A stretch of DNA of 5,673 nt from Holophagales bacterium (GTDB lineage: Bacteria > Acidobacteriota > Holophagae > Holophagales > Holophagaceae). Positions 1 to 5,322 of the stretch are shown piece after piece. Both the position numbers and the translations under genes were made by a program. Under the pieces are notes generated by a model. That model searched no databases, had not been told where the DNA came from, and saw only the letters and a list, made by a program, of their open reading frames with translations. The DNA is taken from contig JAITFL010000010.1 of NCBI GenBank assembly GCA_031281385.1, positions 1-5,673 of the forward strand. Direction: 5' to 3'. Positions within the stretch are counted from its first letter, which is position 1. Every line of letters starts with the position of its first letter.

Positions 1-1
1 C

Positions 2-103
2 AGGTACAAGCGCTTCCGGAGGGTCTGCACGCGCTACGACAAGCTCGACCGCATGTTTGTGATGTTTATCCACATGGGACTCGTCCACGATGCTTTACAT
101 TAG
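2..103 (+). CDS. IS5 family transposase, C-terminal fragment (5' part outside window)
   Basis: The second frame is open from the window edge to TAG at 101-103 and gives 33 residues beginning RYKRFRRVCTRYDKLDRMF. The pattern (K)RFRRV-x-x-RYDKLD-x-MF followed by a hydrophobic helix (roughly VMFIHMGLVHDAL) is the typical end of DDE transposases of the IS5 family, which cut and paste the element by recognising its terminal repeats. The C-terminal catalytic Glu motif lies upstream and is not seen. The stop codon directly abuts the terminal repeat, as is common in compact insertion sequences. The gene is convergent with the prepilin peptidase next door. Whether the complete copy is intact cannot be judged from this fragment. 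Confidence 0.75.
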   Translation, partial: RYKRFRRVCTRYDKLDRMFVMFIHMGLVHDALH

Positions 104-116
104 TGTCAACAGGCCC
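104..116 (+). repeat. Putative right terminal inverted repeat of the IS
   Basis: TGTCAACAGGCCC begins one base after the transposase stop and ends next to TAA. Read inward from the IS edge it is GGGCCTGTTGACA, which has the form of IS5/IS427-type terminal repeats. Its partner at the left end is outside the window. Confidence 0.55.
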
Positions 117-124
117 TAAAAAGT

Positions 125-1072
125 CTATATCAGTCCCATGTAAGTTCTCCAGAGCATGGGCCCACAAAAAACAACTATCGGCACGGCTAAGGCTAGGCCG
201 CAGCCCAAGGGGTACATGGTGTTGGAGGCCCGCCTGCGCAAAAAATGGGTGGGCAGGACAAACACGGTCATTATCAGGACGCCAACGAAGAGGATGCCCA
301 GCATGTGTTCCCAGCCCCAAAAGGCTCCAAGCCATGCAAGCATCTTGAAATCCCCCATCCCCATGCCCGATTCCAGCGGCTCTTTATGGAACATCTTAGT
401 GGCTATGGCGTTACGGATTTTCACATAGGCAAAATTGAAGGCCCAGGGGAAGCCATATCCCAACGCTAGGCCAAGGGCACTGCTCTTTATCGTCACTGCC
501 CCATGCAATTGATGCCAAGCGGGTGCCTGCTGCAGGCCGTTGTAAAAAGTGTTGACGTAAAGATAATCCCAGCCGCCCGCAGAGACGATGACTGCGGCCT
601 TGGGCCAAAACACCTGCGGCAGGGCGAACAACAGGCCAATTGCCATCAAAGGTAATTGCAGTTCTTCGGGCAACAGGTACTCGGTTAAGTCCGTGCAAAA
701 TAGGACTATCAGCGCGTAGCCGCACAAAATGCCCTTGAACCATATCAAAGTTCCGAAAGGAAAGATTAATGGCGAAATGGCGAACAGCACGCAGGTGAGC
801 AGCTCCACAGCCGGGTACATTATGGGAATTTTCCAGCCGCAAGCATGGCACCTGCCACGCAGCCACAGCCACGAAAAAAGAGGCACGTTGTGGTGCCACT
901 TGATGTTTTTGCCGCAAGACGGGCAGTGACTAGGCTTTGAAACAATGTTGCGGTTTTCCGCCTCTTCCTGCGGAAGCCTGTGTATTAGCACATTCGCAAA
1001 TGACCCAAACGCTAGGCCAAAGGGTGCCAAGATGCACGCCAAGGCCAGAGGGGAAAAATCTGCAATGGACAT
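125..1072 (-). CDS. pilD: Prepilin leader peptidase / N-methyltransferase (A24 family)
   Basis: This inner-membrane aspartic protease cleaves the leader of type IV prepilins or type II secretion pseudopilins and, in the bifunctional family, methylates the new N-terminus. The 315-residue protein has the N-terminal GSFANVLIHRLP motif (23-34) and a zinc-binding pair CPSCG (50-53) and CHACG (75-78), typical of the methyltransferase-type cytoplasmic domain. The first catalytic aspartate is D128 in CTDLTEYLLPEE, and the second is D241 in GMGMGDFKM. Several hydrophobic membrane segments surround these. The two aspartates are about 113 residues apart, clearly more than the roughly 60-65 of well-known members; the extra segment (about 150-200) is rich in Trp and Tyr. 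The start is the first ATG after an in-frame TGA at 1094-1096. No Shine-Dalgarno sequence precedes it. No pilus or secretion gene is present in the window, so which system it serves is unknown. Confidence 0.93.
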   Translation of the reverse strand: MSIADFSPLALACILAPFGLAFGSFANVLIHRLPQEEAENRNIVSKPSHCPSCGKNIKWHHNVPLFSWLWLRGRCHACGWKIPIMYPAVELLTCVLFAISPLIFPFGTLIWFKGILCGYALIVLFCTDLTEYLLPEELQLPLMAIGLLFALPQVFWPKAAVIVSAGGWDYLYVNTFYNGLQQAPAWHQLHGAVTIKSSALGLALGYGFPWAFNFAYVKIRNAIATKMFHKEPLESGMGMGDFKMLAWLGAFWGWEHMLGILFVGVLIMTVFVLPTHFLRRRASNTMYPLGCGLALAVPIVVFCGPMLWRTYMGLI

Positions 1073-1147
1073 AATAATTACGATACATGGTTTTCAAATC
1101 CAGCGCACCGAATAGAACCTCATGCTGTTTGCGCCAAGCAATGGCAT

Positions 1148-1160
1148 TATTGAAACAATA
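1148..1160. promoter_or_regulatory. Small palindrome upstream of the cyclophilin gene
   Basis: TATTG-AAA-CAATA is a perfect 5-bp inverted repeat with a 3-base spacer. It overlaps TTGAAA (1150-1155), a -35-like hexamer. A -10-like CAATAT lies at 1176-1181, but the 20-bp spacing is long. ACAATAT occurs twice, at 1155-1161 and 1175-1181, two helical turns apart. It lies in the 130-bp gap between the divergent prepilin peptidase and cyclophilin genes. An operator is possible but is inferred from symmetry alone. Confidence 0.25.
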
Positions 1161-1191
1161 TCAGTGATTGAGGCACAATATGAATAGCCAC

Positions 1192-1198
1192 AAGGAGG
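1192..1198 (+). promoter_or_regulatory. Shine-Dalgarno site of the cyclophilin gene
   Basis: AAGGAGG ends four bases before ATG 1203. It favours that start over the next in-frame ATG at 1218, which would lie about 19 bases from the site. Confidence 0.8.
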
Positions 1199-1202
1199 CC
1201 GC

Positions 1203-1844
1203 ATGAAATATTTCGGCATGATCGTCCGCCCATTTCTCAACGCTGGCATTATTATTGGCCTATCGGCCGCCCTCTTTTGCCAAGAACCCCAAGCCGAATC
1301 TCAAGTTGCGCCCCAAGTCAAGCCTAGGGTTGCCTTAAACACCAGTTATGGGACGGTTGTGCTGGAGTTGGAGCCTTCGATTGCCCCACAGACAGTGGAA
1401 AATTTCCTGAACTATGTAAAAAGCGGGTACTATGACGGCACCATTTTCCACCGCGTCATTGCTGGCTTTATGATACAGGGCGGTGGCTTTACGGAGAAAA
1501 TGGAGGAAAAACAGGCCGGTTCGCCGATCAGGAACGAATCCAAGGCGGACAGCCTAAAGAACGTAAGGGGAACAATTGCCATGGCGCGACTTAATGATCC
1601 CCATAGCGCGACAACCCAATTCTTCATCAACTTGGTTGATAATCAGGTGCTGGACTCCTCATCTGGCGCTGCTGCCAGAATGGGGTACTGCGTTTTCGGT
1701 AGAGTGGTCTCCGGCATGGAATATGTTGACAAAATAGCCAAAGTCAAAACCATCAGGCGCATGGGGCATACCGATGTGCCAGAATTTCCCGTCAGGCTGC
1801 TCAAGGCCACATTAATGCCAGTTGAGGGCGATGACGTAAAGTGA
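1203..1844 (+). CDS. Cyclophilin-type peptidyl-prolyl cis-trans isomerase, probably exported
   Basis: Cyclophilins catalyse cis-trans isomerisation of Xaa-Pro bonds and assist protein folding. The 213-residue product opens with a basic start (MKYFGMIVR) and a hydrophobic segment (about 13-25), read as a signal peptide, then a Gln/Pro/Val-rich linker to about residue 42. The isomerase domain spans about 43-205. Signatures are FHRVI (82-86, with R84 equivalent to the catalytic Arg), GFMIQGG (88-94), TIAMAR (124-129), the SATTQFFINL stretch (135-144) and a VFGRVVSGMEYVDKI block (164-178). C26 follows the hydrophobic segment, but ALFC is a poor lipobox because of Phe at -1, so a lipoprotein is not supported and the signal peptidase site is unclear. 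The likely location is the periplasm, similar in role to PpiA. It reads divergently from the prepilin peptidase and convergently with the lipB fusion. The catalytic core appears intact. Confidence 0.93.
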   Translation: MKYFGMIVRPFLNAGIIIGLSAALFCQEPQAESQVAPQVKPRVALNTSYGTVVLELEPSIAPQTVENFLNYVKSGYYDGTIFHRVIAGFMIQGGGFTEKMEEKQAGSPIRNESKADSLKNVRGTIAMARLNDPHSATTQFFINLVDNQVLDSSSGAAARMGYCVFGRVVSGMEYVDKIAKVKTIRRMGHTDVPEFPVRLLKATLMPVEGDDVK

Positions 1845-1877
1845 CGGGCAGCAAAGCCTAGTGCAAATTGAGGTGTA

Positions 1878-1905
1878 CGCCAAATTAGAAAATTAGAAAC
1901 TGGCG
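1878..1905. repeat. Convergent intergenic inverted repeat with tandem AT-rich octamer
   Basis: CGCCA (1878-1882) and TGGCG (1901-1905) form a 5-bp inverted repeat. Its loop holds AAATTAGA twice in tandem (1882-1889 and 1890-1897). It lies between two converging genes, where a shared transcription end would be expected, but no T-tract follows on either strand and the stem is short. A canonical intrinsic terminator is not supported. Confidence 0.2.
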
Positions 1906-3030
1906 CTAACAGGGTAAGCAGCCCATTAGTTTTTTCAGAGCCATTTTTGAACTCTCCCACGCCATCAGCCGCATCGCTTCGCTGGGCGCACACCAGTGGT
2001 ATTCGCTGTGTTCCACTGGATTGAGAGAAACTAATGCGTCTGGCTCCACTTCGACGTGGAAGCAATTTTCGGTGCAGAATTGAGGCTCGTCGCCGCTGGT
2101 TTTCGCCAGCTTTTGGTCTATCAAAAATGTATGTTTGAAGCCTAGTGGCTGTATTTCGCCCACAAGCCCACATTCCTCTAATGTTTCACGGATAGTGGCT
2201 GCCTCTGGTGTTTCGCCGTGTTCCACCATCCCGGTGACGCTCGACCACCACGTGCCATCGGAGGGACAGCGAAGCATCATCAGAATCTTTGGGCCGCTAG
2301 GACTCCGCTTCCACACTGTCGCCGAAATGCTTTCGGCAGGGCAGGGCGTTGGTGCGGGGTCGAGTGCCAATATTTCTGAAAGATGCTTGGCGAGGCTTTT
2401 CTCTGCCTCATCCCTGCTAGGACAGCCGTTACCAAGTATGGAACGCAGGCTGCACACGCCCTTGTCCGCTATGCCGCACGGTGTTATCCAGCCAAAGTGA
2501 TCCATGCAGGGGTCTAGGTTGAAGGCTATTCCGTGCGTTGAGACCCACCTGCTTAGGTGTACCCCGATGGCCCCTATCTTTTCTGGGCCCCTCTCGGTAT
2601 TTGCCCAGGCACCAGGGTGGCGGTCCAATCTCATTGCGTCAACGCCAAAGTCTCTCGCGGCGTTTATCATGGCCTGCTCCAGCCCCCTGACGAAGCGCCC
2701 TACGCTCTGCCTACCGTCTTGGAGATTGCATATTGGATAAACCACCACCTGCCCGGGCCCATGGTACGTGACCTGTCCCCCGCGGTCAGTCTGGTGTACC
2801 TCTATGCCATTTTCGGCAAGAAACTCGCTTGATGCGTGTATGTCCGCTCTGGTTGCGCCTCGCCCCAGCGTATAGACAGGGTTGTGTTCGAGGATTAGTA
2901 TCTGGTCTGGTACCTCGCTAGTCCGGACACGTCCAGCGAGTGCTTTTTGCATGTCCAGCCCAGCGCCGTACAGCACCATGCCAAGGCGGCGGAACTGGGC
3001 TGTGCGCGGTTTGGCGAAACCGATTTCCAT
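1906..3030 (-). CDS. lipB: LipB octanoyltransferase fused to a NudB-like Nudix hydrolase
   Basis: The 374-residue open frame holds two complete enzymes. Residues about 1-225 form LipB, which moves octanoyl groups from acyl carrier protein to lipoyl domains in the cytoplasm, the first step of protein lipoylation. Visible signatures are NPVYTLGRGA (50-59), RGGQVTYHGPGQ (83-94), KIGAIGV with catalytic K151, and TPCGI with catalytic C185. After a short Pro-rich linker (about 225-233), residues about 234-370 form a Nudix hydrolase. Its box G-x5-E-x7-RE-x-x-EE-x-G-x runs from G267 to L289, with metal-binding E282, E285 and E286 present. The flanks (WWSSVTGMVEHGE, CTENCFHVEV, EHSEYHW) resemble E. 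coli NudB, dihydroneopterin triphosphate pyrophosphatase of folate synthesis. That substrate is inferred by similarity from memory. E. coli LipB is about 213 residues, so the extra length is the Nudix domain. The start at 3030 has no Shine-Dalgarno but lies six bases after a -10-like TAGAAT. It is divergent from nadA. Confidence 0.93.
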   Translation of the reverse strand: MEIGFAKPRTAQFRRLGMVLYGAGLDMQKALAGRVRTSEVPDQILILEHNPVYTLGRGATRADIHASSEFLAENGIEVHQTDRGGQVTYHGPGQVVVYPICNLQDGRQSVGRFVRGLEQAMINAARDFGVDAMRLDRHPGAWANTERGPEKIGAIGVHLSRWVSTHGIAFNLDPCMDHFGWITPCGIADKGVCSLRSILGNGCPSRDEAEKSLAKHLSEILALDPAPTPCPAESISATVWKRSPSGPKILMMLRCPSDGTWWSSVTGMVEHGETPEAATIRETLEECGLVGEIQPLGFKHTFLIDQKLAKTSGDEPQFCTENCFHVEVEPDALVSLNPVEHSEYHWCAPSEAMRLMAWESSKMALKKLMGCLPC

Positions 3031-3036
3031 TTTTGT

Positions 3037-3042
3037 ATTCTA
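3037..3042 (-). promoter_or_regulatory. -10-like box of lipB-Nudix, placed for a leaderless transcript
   Basis: TAGAAT on the minus strand ends six bases before ATG 3030, so transcription would begin at or very near the A of the start codon. The -35 position 17 bp upstream reads TTCTCT, a weak match, and lies inside the intergenic palindrome. No Shine-Dalgarno sequence is present. Confidence 0.4.
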
Positions 3043-3046
3043 TATC

Positions 3047-3080
3047 GAGTTGCAGCCAAAGAGAACTTTGTGGGCAACTC
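3047..3080. promoter_or_regulatory. 34-bp interrupted palindrome between lipB-Nudix and nadA (candidate operator)
   Basis: Outer arms GAGTTGC (3047-3053) and GCAACTC (3074-3080) are perfect inverted repeats. Inner arms CAAAG (3057-3061) and CTTTG (3066-3070) are also perfect and share the same centre (3063.5). The two pairs are separated by unpaired triplets (AGC and TGG), with AGAA in the middle, so 12 of 17 symmetric positions pair. The element lies wholly between the two divergent start codons and covers the expected -35 region of both promoters. A regulator binding site controlling both genes is the simplest reading. The regulator is unknown. Confidence 0.5.
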
Positions 3081-3092
3081 ATTTTTTTAAGC

Positions 3093-3098
3093 TATACT
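3093..3098 (+). promoter_or_regulatory. -10 box of nadA, placed for a leaderless transcript
   Basis: TATACT matches five of six bases of the -10 consensus and ends six bases before ATG 3105, which puts the predicted transcription start on the start codon. The -35 is weak: TTGTGG at 3068-3073 with a 19-bp spacer is the best candidate. A poor -35 next to a palindrome fits regulated initiation, but that is inference. Confidence 0.5.
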
Positions 3099-3104
3099 AG
3101 ATTG

Positions 3105-4088
3105 ATGCAAAATGACACCCTCGCCCCCATCGAAAACAACCTAGACGCCGCTGGGCCAGTGGGTTCGGAACTCGACCTGCTCGCAGAAATCAATAGGCTT
3201 CGCACTGAAAGAAACGCCTTTGTCTTGGCCCACTACTACCAAGAGCCGATAATCCAAGACTTGGCGAATGTCGTCGGAGACAGCTTGCAGCTTGCTCAGG
3301 CCGCGCAAAAGGCAAATGCCGATGTGGTGTTATTCTGCGGTGTGCATTTCATGGCGGAGACGGCAAAGATACTCAACCCAAATGCCACAGTGGTGCTGCC
3401 AGACACGGATGCGGGTTGTTCGCTGGCGGACAGATGCCACGCCGAATTATTCAGGGAGTGGCTGAAAGACTACCCAGACCACGTTGTGGTCAGCTACATC
3501 AACTGCTCCGCCGGAGTAAAGGCCCTTTCGGACATAATCTGCACCAGCTCAAATGTGGTTAGGGTCATCAACAGTATCCCTCTGGACAAAAAAATCGTCT
3601 TTGCGCCAGACCGCCACCTTGGCCGCTGGGTGGCCCACAAAACAGGGCGCGAAATGGCCCTTTACCCAGGGTTTTGCGTAATCCACAAACAATTTTCCGC
3701 CAGCGCAGTTTCCCAGGCAAAGGCCGCGCATCCCCATGCAAAGTTTTTGGCCCACCCCGAGTGCGACATCTCTGTAAGCTCCATGGCGGACTTTGTGGGT
3801 TCCACTGCATCAATGTTGAATTACGTTGCCAAAGATTCTGGCAAGTCGTTTATCATCGGAACCGAAGCGGGGATATTGCACCAAATGAAAAAGGCCAGGC
3901 CGGATGCCGAATTTGTGCCCATCCCAGTTGACAGCGGGGGCAATGCCCCCCTCTGCCCTTACATGAGGCTGAACACCTTGGAAAAAATGTATTTGGCCCT
4001 TAGGGATTTGAGGCCCCAAGTGGCATTGGACACCGAGTTGCGCCAAAAAGCGCTGGCTCCACTAGAGAGGATGCTGTCATTGGGCTGA
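3105..4088 (+). CDS. nadA: Quinolinate synthase NadA
   Basis: NadA condenses iminoaspartate with dihydroxyacetone phosphate to quinolinate, using a [4Fe-4S] cluster, in cytoplasmic de novo NAD synthesis. The 327-residue protein has HYYQ (43-46), GDSLQLA (58-64), FCGVHFMAETAKIL (77-90), PDTDAGCSLAD (99-109), CTSSN (146-150), PGFCVIH (188-194), STASML (233-238), IGTEAGI (251-257) and CPYMRLNTLEKM (284-295). The likely cluster ligands are C105, C191 and C284, about 86 and 93 residues apart, as in known NadA proteins. C220 in HPEC is extra. The reading frame is open back to 2940, but that part overlaps the divergent lipB gene and carries no NadA homology. ATG 3105 sits just after a TATACT box, so it is taken as the start; no Shine-Dalgarno is present. 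The partner genes nadB and nadC are not in the window. Confidence 0.95.
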   Translation: MQNDTLAPIENNLDAAGPVGSELDLLAEINRLRTERNAFVLAHYYQEPIIQDLANVVGDSLQLAQAAQKANADVVLFCGVHFMAETAKILNPNATVVLPDTDAGCSLADRCHAELFREWLKDYPDHVVVSYINCSAGVKALSDIICTSSNVVRVINSIPLDKKIVFAPDRHLGRWVAHKTGREMALYPGFCVIHKQFSASAVSQAKAAHPHAKFLAHPECDISVSSMADFVGSTASMLNYVAKDSGKSFIIGTEAGILHQMKKARPDAEFVPIPVDSGGNAPLCPYMRLNTLEKMYLALRDLRPQVALDTELRQKALAPLERMLSLG

Positions 4089-4090
4089 TC

Positions 4091-4109
4091 GGTCTGGCTT
4101 TTCCAGGCC
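4091..4109 (+). other. Hairpin just after nadA without a T-tract
   Basis: GGTCTGG (4091-4097) and CCAGGCC (4103-4109) can form a 7-bp stem with one G-U pair and a CTTTT loop, two bases after the nadA stop. It is followed by an A-rich run rather than T residues, so it is not a standard intrinsic terminator. It could protect the 3' end of the mRNA. Confidence 0.3.
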
Positions 4110-4188
4110 CCCAAGAAAAAAACGCAAAAAATTAATTCTTTTGTGCAAATAGTTTATGAATGGCTGGTATCATCAATAGATGTAAAGT

Positions 4189-4192
4189 GGAG
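4189..4192 (+). promoter_or_regulatory. Shine-Dalgarno site of the DHH phosphoesterase gene
   Basis: GGAG, followed by A, ends seven bases before ATG 4200. It supports this start over the in-frame GTG at 4143, which would add 19 residues unlike the family and has no ribosome site. Confidence 0.65.
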
Positions 4193-4199
4193 ACCGGCC

Positions 4200-5132
4200 A
4201 TGGAACAAAAAAAATACCGCCTTGTTACCCGCAGTGACTTTGATGGCTTGGCGTGCGCCGTTCTGCTAAACGAAATGGGTATCATCAACGATATTCGCTT
4301 CGTACACCCAAAGGACATGCAGGACGGCAAAATCGAAATAACGGACAACGACATTACCACCAATTTGCCTTACGTTGAAAGCGCACATTTGGTGTTCGAT
4401 CACCATCTGTCTGAAACCATCAGGAACGTCGGCGAGAAGAAAAACCACATCATCGAGCCCGAAGCCCCTTCCGCCGCCCGCGTTGTGTATAAATACTACG
4501 GGGGCAAAAAGACCTTCCCGAATGTCTCCGAAGAAATGATGGAAGCCGTTGACAAAGCCGATTCCGCACAGTTCACCTTAGACGAAATACTGAACCCTCA
4601 AGGTTGGGTTATGCTCAGCTACTTGATGGATTCCCGCACCGGCCTTGGGCGCTTCCGCGAGTTCAAGATCAGCAACTATGCCCTGATGATGAACCTGATC
4701 CAGTACTGCCGAACAAAGACCATTGATGAAATTTTGGATCTCCCCGACCTAAAAGAACGCTTGGTGTTCTACCAAGAACACGCAGAAAATGCCAAAGAGC
4801 AAATACTGCGTTGCACAACGATCTACGACAACTTGGCCGTGTTGGATCTGCGAAAAGAAGACGTAATCTGGGCTACCAACAGATTCATGATTTATGCCCT
4901 GTTTCCACACATCAACATTTCGATCCATGTAATGTGGGGCGTCCACAAACAGGTCACGGTTTTCGCCACGGGCAAATCAATTTTGAATAGGACAAGCAAG
5001 ACCAACATAGGCGAATTGATGCTCCAGTATGCTGGTGGCGGACACGCAGCCGCAGGCACATGCCAGATTGACAACGACAAGGCCGAGTCGGTTTTGCAAG
5101 AGCTGATCCAAAAAATAAGAGCGGATGGGTAA
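4200..5132 (+). CDS. DHH/DHHA1 family phosphoesterase (exopolyphosphatase/NrnA-like)
   Basis: DHH proteins are metal-dependent phosphoesterases; relatives degrade nanoRNA, pAp, linear dinucleotides or polyphosphate. The 310-residue product has the first acidic motif SDFDG (12-16), the DHH signature FDHH (66-69), a further conserved aspartate region DKADS (118-122) and the C-terminal DHHA1 glycine motif GGGHAAAG (279-286). The metal-binding acidic and histidine residues appear complete, so an active enzyme is expected. The opening RLVTRSDFDGLACAVLL replaces the usual HxxPDxD form of NrnA. It matches a subgroup often labelled exopolyphosphatase-like in Deltaproteobacteria; this is from memory and the substrate is not determined. 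The protein has no signal peptide or membrane segment, so it is cytoplasmic. It follows nadA on the same strand after a 111-bp gap; co-transcription is possible, but nothing visible links the functions. Confidence 0.9.
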   Translation: MEQKKYRLVTRSDFDGLACAVLLNEMGIINDIRFVHPKDMQDGKIEITDNDITTNLPYVESAHLVFDHHLSETIRNVGEKKNHIIEPEAPSAARVVYKYYGGKKTFPNVSEEMMEAVDKADSAQFTLDEILNPQGWVMLSYLMDSRTGLGRFREFKISNYALMMNLIQYCRTKTIDEILDLPDLKERLVFYQEHAENAKEQILRCTTIYDNLAVLDLRKEDVIWATNRFMIYALFPHINISIHVMWGVHKQVTVFATGKSILNRTSKTNIGELMLQYAGGGHAAAGTCQIDNDKAESVLQELIQKIRADG

Positions 5133-5273
5133 AAATAGCCTTGTGCTTTGAGCCGCGGCATAACTAAACAGGTGTTGCATACGGTTGTTTTGCTCGGTTA
5201 AGGTAGGGCAGGATTGAGTTGTCTGTCAACGGCCATGGGGTGAATATGCCTGATGGAATTGCTTTGCCATGCG

Positions 5274-5301
5274 TTCACTGTTCACGCCCTGCATGTATAA
5301 T
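5274..5301 (+). promoter_or_regulatory. Promoter of the antitoxin-like gene
   Basis: A perfect -10 TATAAT lies at 5296-5301, with TTCACT (four of six to consensus) at 5274-5279, 16 bp upstream. Transcription would start near 5308, leaving a short leader that carries the Shine-Dalgarno. GTTCAC is repeated in tandem over the -35 (5273-5278 and 5280-5285), and CATGC/GCATG (5268-5272 and 5291-5295) flank it. Either could be contacts for autorepression by the encoded ribbon-helix-helix protein. Confidence 0.6.
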
Positions 5302-5306
5302 CGTCC

Positions 5307-5315
5307 AAAAGGAGG
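5307..5315 (+). promoter_or_regulatory. Shine-Dalgarno site of the antitoxin-like gene
   Basis: AAAAGGAGG ends seven bases before ATG 5323 and fixes that start. The in-frame ATGs at 5269 and 5293 fall in or before the promoter. Confidence 0.8.
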
Positions 5316-5322
5316 ACACGCC

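Larger units (their letters stand above)
1..116 (+). mobile_element. Right end of an IS5-type insertion sequence (partial)
   Basis: The left part of this element is outside the window. What is visible is the 3' end of a transposase gene, followed directly by TGTCAACAGGCCC, whose reverse complement GGGCCTGTTGACA looks like a terminal inverted repeat of the IS427-like branch of the IS5 family. TAA follows; IS5 elements often duplicate a short TNA or CTAA-type target, so the boundary may be base 115 or 116. The left end and the target duplication cannot be checked here. The family assignment rests on the transposase C-terminus and on remembered family features. Confidence 0.7.
5133..5322 (+). 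other. Intergenic region, largest gap in the window
   Basis: No coding frame with a ribosome site, no RNA gene and no T-tailed hairpin were found in the first 140 bases. The only short symmetry is the palindrome GCCGCGGC at 5152-5159. The last 50 bases hold the promoter and ribosome site of the antitoxin-like gene. Confidence 0.5.

Noticed and set aside
1203..1290. Cyclophilin as a lipoprotein with C26 as the lipidated cysteine
   Set aside because: The residues before the cysteine (ALF) do not fit a lipobox, which needs a small residue at -1.
1845..1905. A bidirectional intrinsic terminator between the converging genes
   Set aside because: The CGCCA/TGGCG stem is only 5 bp with an 18-base loop and no T-tract on either strand.
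2135..2832. Plus-strand open frames inside the lipB-Nudix gene
   Set aside because: They are antisense shadows of a strongly supported coding region and lack ribosome sites or recognisable domains.
2940..3104. An N-terminal extension of NadA by 55 residues from ATG 2940
   Set aside because: It overlaps the 5' end of the well-supported divergent lipB gene, shows no NadA-like sequence, and lies upstream of the nadA -10 box.
4143..4199. A longer DHH protein starting at GTG 4143
   Set aside because: No ribosome site precedes it and the extra residues do not resemble the family, while ATG 4200 has GGAG at the proper spacing.
5224..5234. TGTCAACGGCC as a relic of the IS terminal repeat at 104-116
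   Set aside because: The match is short and has one deletion, with no transposase remnant nearby, so chance is likely.
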